Assembly (NCBI GenBank): GCA_016946835.1
Contig: JACVTC010000103.1
Span: forward strand, 135,001 to 199,000
DNA length: 64,000 nucleotides
From: Neocallimastix lanati (nom. inval.)
Lineage: Eukaryota; Neocallimastigomycota; Neocallimastigomycetes; Neocallimastigales; Neocallimastigaceae
Direction of reading: 5' to 3'
Position 1 is the first letter of the stretch, and each line of letters opens with the position of its first letter. This document shows positions 61,982 to 64,000 of the stretch, piece after piece. A program made the position numbers and the translations under genes. The notes below the pieces were generated by a model. The model was not told the DNA's origin. It searched no databases and saw only the letters and a list, made by a program, of their open reading frames with translations.

Positions 61982-63281
61982 TTAATGTTTTTTTGAATTG
62001 AAAAAGTTATCTAATTTAATTGGGATATCATTTATTGCTCCGTCAAAAGTAATCCTTCAAAAGTACATTTTGTATTATTTGCACATTTCATATTGAGTAC
62101 TACTTTCTTAAAAGTTTATAAGTATGTTAAAATTATTAGTGAGTTGTTCAGAACAACCAGAATCAAAAGTCCAGTAAACATATTAATTTTCATTCTTTTC
62201 TTCTTCCATATTTAATACTTGTTTGATTATTTCTTTACTAACTTCAATTCTAGATTCTTCTTCAATTGTTTTGATACTATCCACAACTTCTTCATAGTCT
62301 TGTTTGATTTTATTGAAGGAAATATTGTTATCCCTTTCTTCATTAATAGGTTCTTTATCATTAATAACAAGACCCGGTACATAATATTTTTTTTTTTTTT
62401 TTTTTTTATCTTTGAATTCATTCTTATTTTCTTTAATAGTTCTTTTGAAGTTTTTTTGATTATTACATCATATCTTCAATATTTTGTTGAGTAGTTGTTA
62501 GACTCATAAACATGACAGTATTTTTTAAAGTTTTCCTTAAAGTTTTAAAGTTTTAGTTTTGTTTAACTGTGAGAATTAGTTCTGACGTAATCTATAATCT
62601 ATTAAATCCTCATTTTTAGTAGTTTGCTAATTTTCTTAGTCATTCTTGTAGATTCCACACTTTCATGAACATATGTAAAGAGTTTTGCAGCTTTTGTTGT
62701 ATCTTCAATGACTTTGTTTGTAGTTTCTTCATGTCTAGAGAGTACATAATTTTCCAATCCTTACAGCAATACTTTAATGATGTATCTTAGTTTTTTTGTA
62801 ATTGCTAAAGATCATATCCTTTATTCTTAACGATTTCGAAATTCTTCTTAATATTATATAAAATATCATCTCATTCTGAGTAGTTTTTTGGCTTTTAAGT
62901 TGTTTATTTTGTTTAATTTGTTTAATTTATTCAACTAATGAGTAATATTGTTTTTGTTACTATTGTCGTGGTCTTTTTTAAGTTCTTCCATAATCTTGGT
63001 GGGTTTTTTTTTATAGATTGGATTCCTTCAAATACATTGGAATTCAAGCTGTTGTATGTAAATGAGTAAACTCTTTTGCATCCTTTCATACTTTTTTTAC
63101 AAATCTTTATCTATTGTATTTTTTGGTTTTCAATAAGACCTCTATTTCAGTGATATAATCTTTTTTCGAGGTGCACTTCTCGGTCTTTTGACATCAGGAT
63201 GCCTTCATGTCTTCGTTTCCAGATTTCATAGTTGGATTCATTGAGTTTGTCCACCTTAGGGAAAAGAAAAGTGTTGTTCAT
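60000..63281 (-). mobile_element. Ty1/copia element, decayed, integrase missing
   Basis: Minus-strand order: gag start at 63281 (MNNTFLFPKVDKLNESNYEI, the copia gag N-terminus), later EETTNKVIEDTTKAAKLFTY; protease WTFDSGCSEQLTNN at about 62175-62130 with D-S-G; GAG-pre-integrase LWQRRLGHYYHEDL at about 61720; then directly NEVHTNLSIKRLASSTDE, and reverse transcriptase KVIRTKWIFMVKRD, GFSQIRGIDDELTFSPTLSM at 61480-61224. RNase H blocks ITFTDVDLGGHINDKKTTYG and TVSTSKIEAEYIAIIEC lie at 60480-60290, and NILVDALTKNENGP near 60060. The whole integrase domain is absent. Stops and frameshifts throughout. LTRs were not delimited. Confidence 0.85.
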
Positions 63282-64000
63282 TGTTGCGAAGTAGTAGAAT
63301 CAAATTGAGACTCTTAAATCTTATATAAAAAAGTTATATTTTACTTAATTTTGTACTTTATAATTACCAAATTAATAAATAAATATTATTAAGAAAATAA
63401 ATTTATAATATTTATTAATTATAAAGTATAAAATATTCAGTAATACAAAATTAAGTAAAAATTACATTGCTTTTATAGTTATTGTGGCTTACATATATAA
63501 AAATGAAATGTATTAAACAATGATAATTTATATTAATTTATTTTAACAAAAATAATTTTAATTTATAATGAAATTTATTATACACTAATTTCATTGTATT
63601 CTAACAATAATGATATATATTAACAACAATAATAATATATATTTTTTTAATTATTTCAAAAGGCTTTTATTTTCATATGTTATTTAATAATTATTAATGG
63701 TCAACAATAGGTAGTGTTGATTTAGGAATGTGGCTTTATTTAAGACCTATTTATATAAAGTGTTTACATATGAGTGGCTTAAACTATATTATATATATAA
63801 TAAATATTTAATATGTAATAAAATAATATTTTATGATATTTAATTATAAAGATATAAAATATATTTATGTTTTTTATTCATAATATGACATTTAATTATA
63901 AAGATATAAAATATATTTATGTTTTTTATTCATAATAATTCAATTTTTGAATTTTTTTTCTATTTTTTAATAGTTAACAATACAATATATTAAATTTTTA
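63282..64000. other. AT-rich end; inverted repeat and 52-bp tandem pair
   Basis: An imperfect inverted repeat (TTTTACTTAATTTTGTA near 63338 and TACAAAATTAAGTAAAA near 63445) lies where the upstream LTR of the copia element would be expected. A 52-bp unit starting ATTTAATTATAAAGATATAA is repeated at 63838-63889 and 63890-63937. No gene. Confidence 0.6.

Overview
The window looks like nuclear DNA of an anaerobic gut fungus (Neocallimastigomycota: Neocallimastix, Piromyces, Anaeromyces, Orpinomyces and relatives). The reasons are the extremely AT-rich spacer DNA with long A/T homopolymers, short introns with GT..AG ends, a tandem family of secreted bacterial-type GH43 glycosidases, a class C GPCR whose ectodomain is a bacterial-type solute-binding domain, and a Yck-like casein kinase I. 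The genus cannot be fixed from the sequence alone.

Layout. (1) 1-31.4 kb holds seven GH43 copies in the order + + - + + - +. Five are full length (2640-4289, 6260-7909, 12644-14293 minus, 20239-21891, 25638-27290 minus). One has lost its promoter-proximal part and signal peptide (16532-17974). One is a decayed pseudogene (30196-31336) carrying a 279-bp deletion and a 39-bp in-place inversion. Each intact copy sits behind the same 5' cassette: a small GC-richer box 600-800 bp upstream, a 29-nt hairpin with invariant 12-bp stem about 220-330 bp upstream, and what looks like a 5'UTR intron whose acceptor AG lies 4 nt before the ATG. (2) 31.4-42.4 kb has no recognisable gene; it is AT-only satellites (a TAAATAA heptamer at four loci, plus penta-, 13-, 17- and 18-mers) and inverted repeats. 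(3) 42425-45516 is a four-exon casein kinase I. (4) 47.1-49.45 kb is a pile of minus-strand Ty1/copia and Ty3/gypsy remnants. (5) 52522-56008 (minus) is a five-exon gene for a signal peptide + solute-binding domain + seven-helix receptor. (6) 58.6-63.3 kb holds a plus-strand gag-like remnant and a decayed minus-strand copia element that has lost its integrase.

How it fits together. The GH43 enzymes should act outside the cell on arabinose/xylose side chains of plant hemicellulose. The receptor has the architecture expected for sensing small extracellular ligands, plausibly sugars, but nothing in the sequence links it directly to the glycosidases. The most interesting signal is the GH43 5' cassette: the outer stem of its hairpin shows compensatory base changes between copies, and its distance to the putative splice donor is nearly constant (about 100-112 nt).

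Exon joins, the 5'UTR introns and the duplication histories were read by eye, without alignment software, transcripts or database searches.
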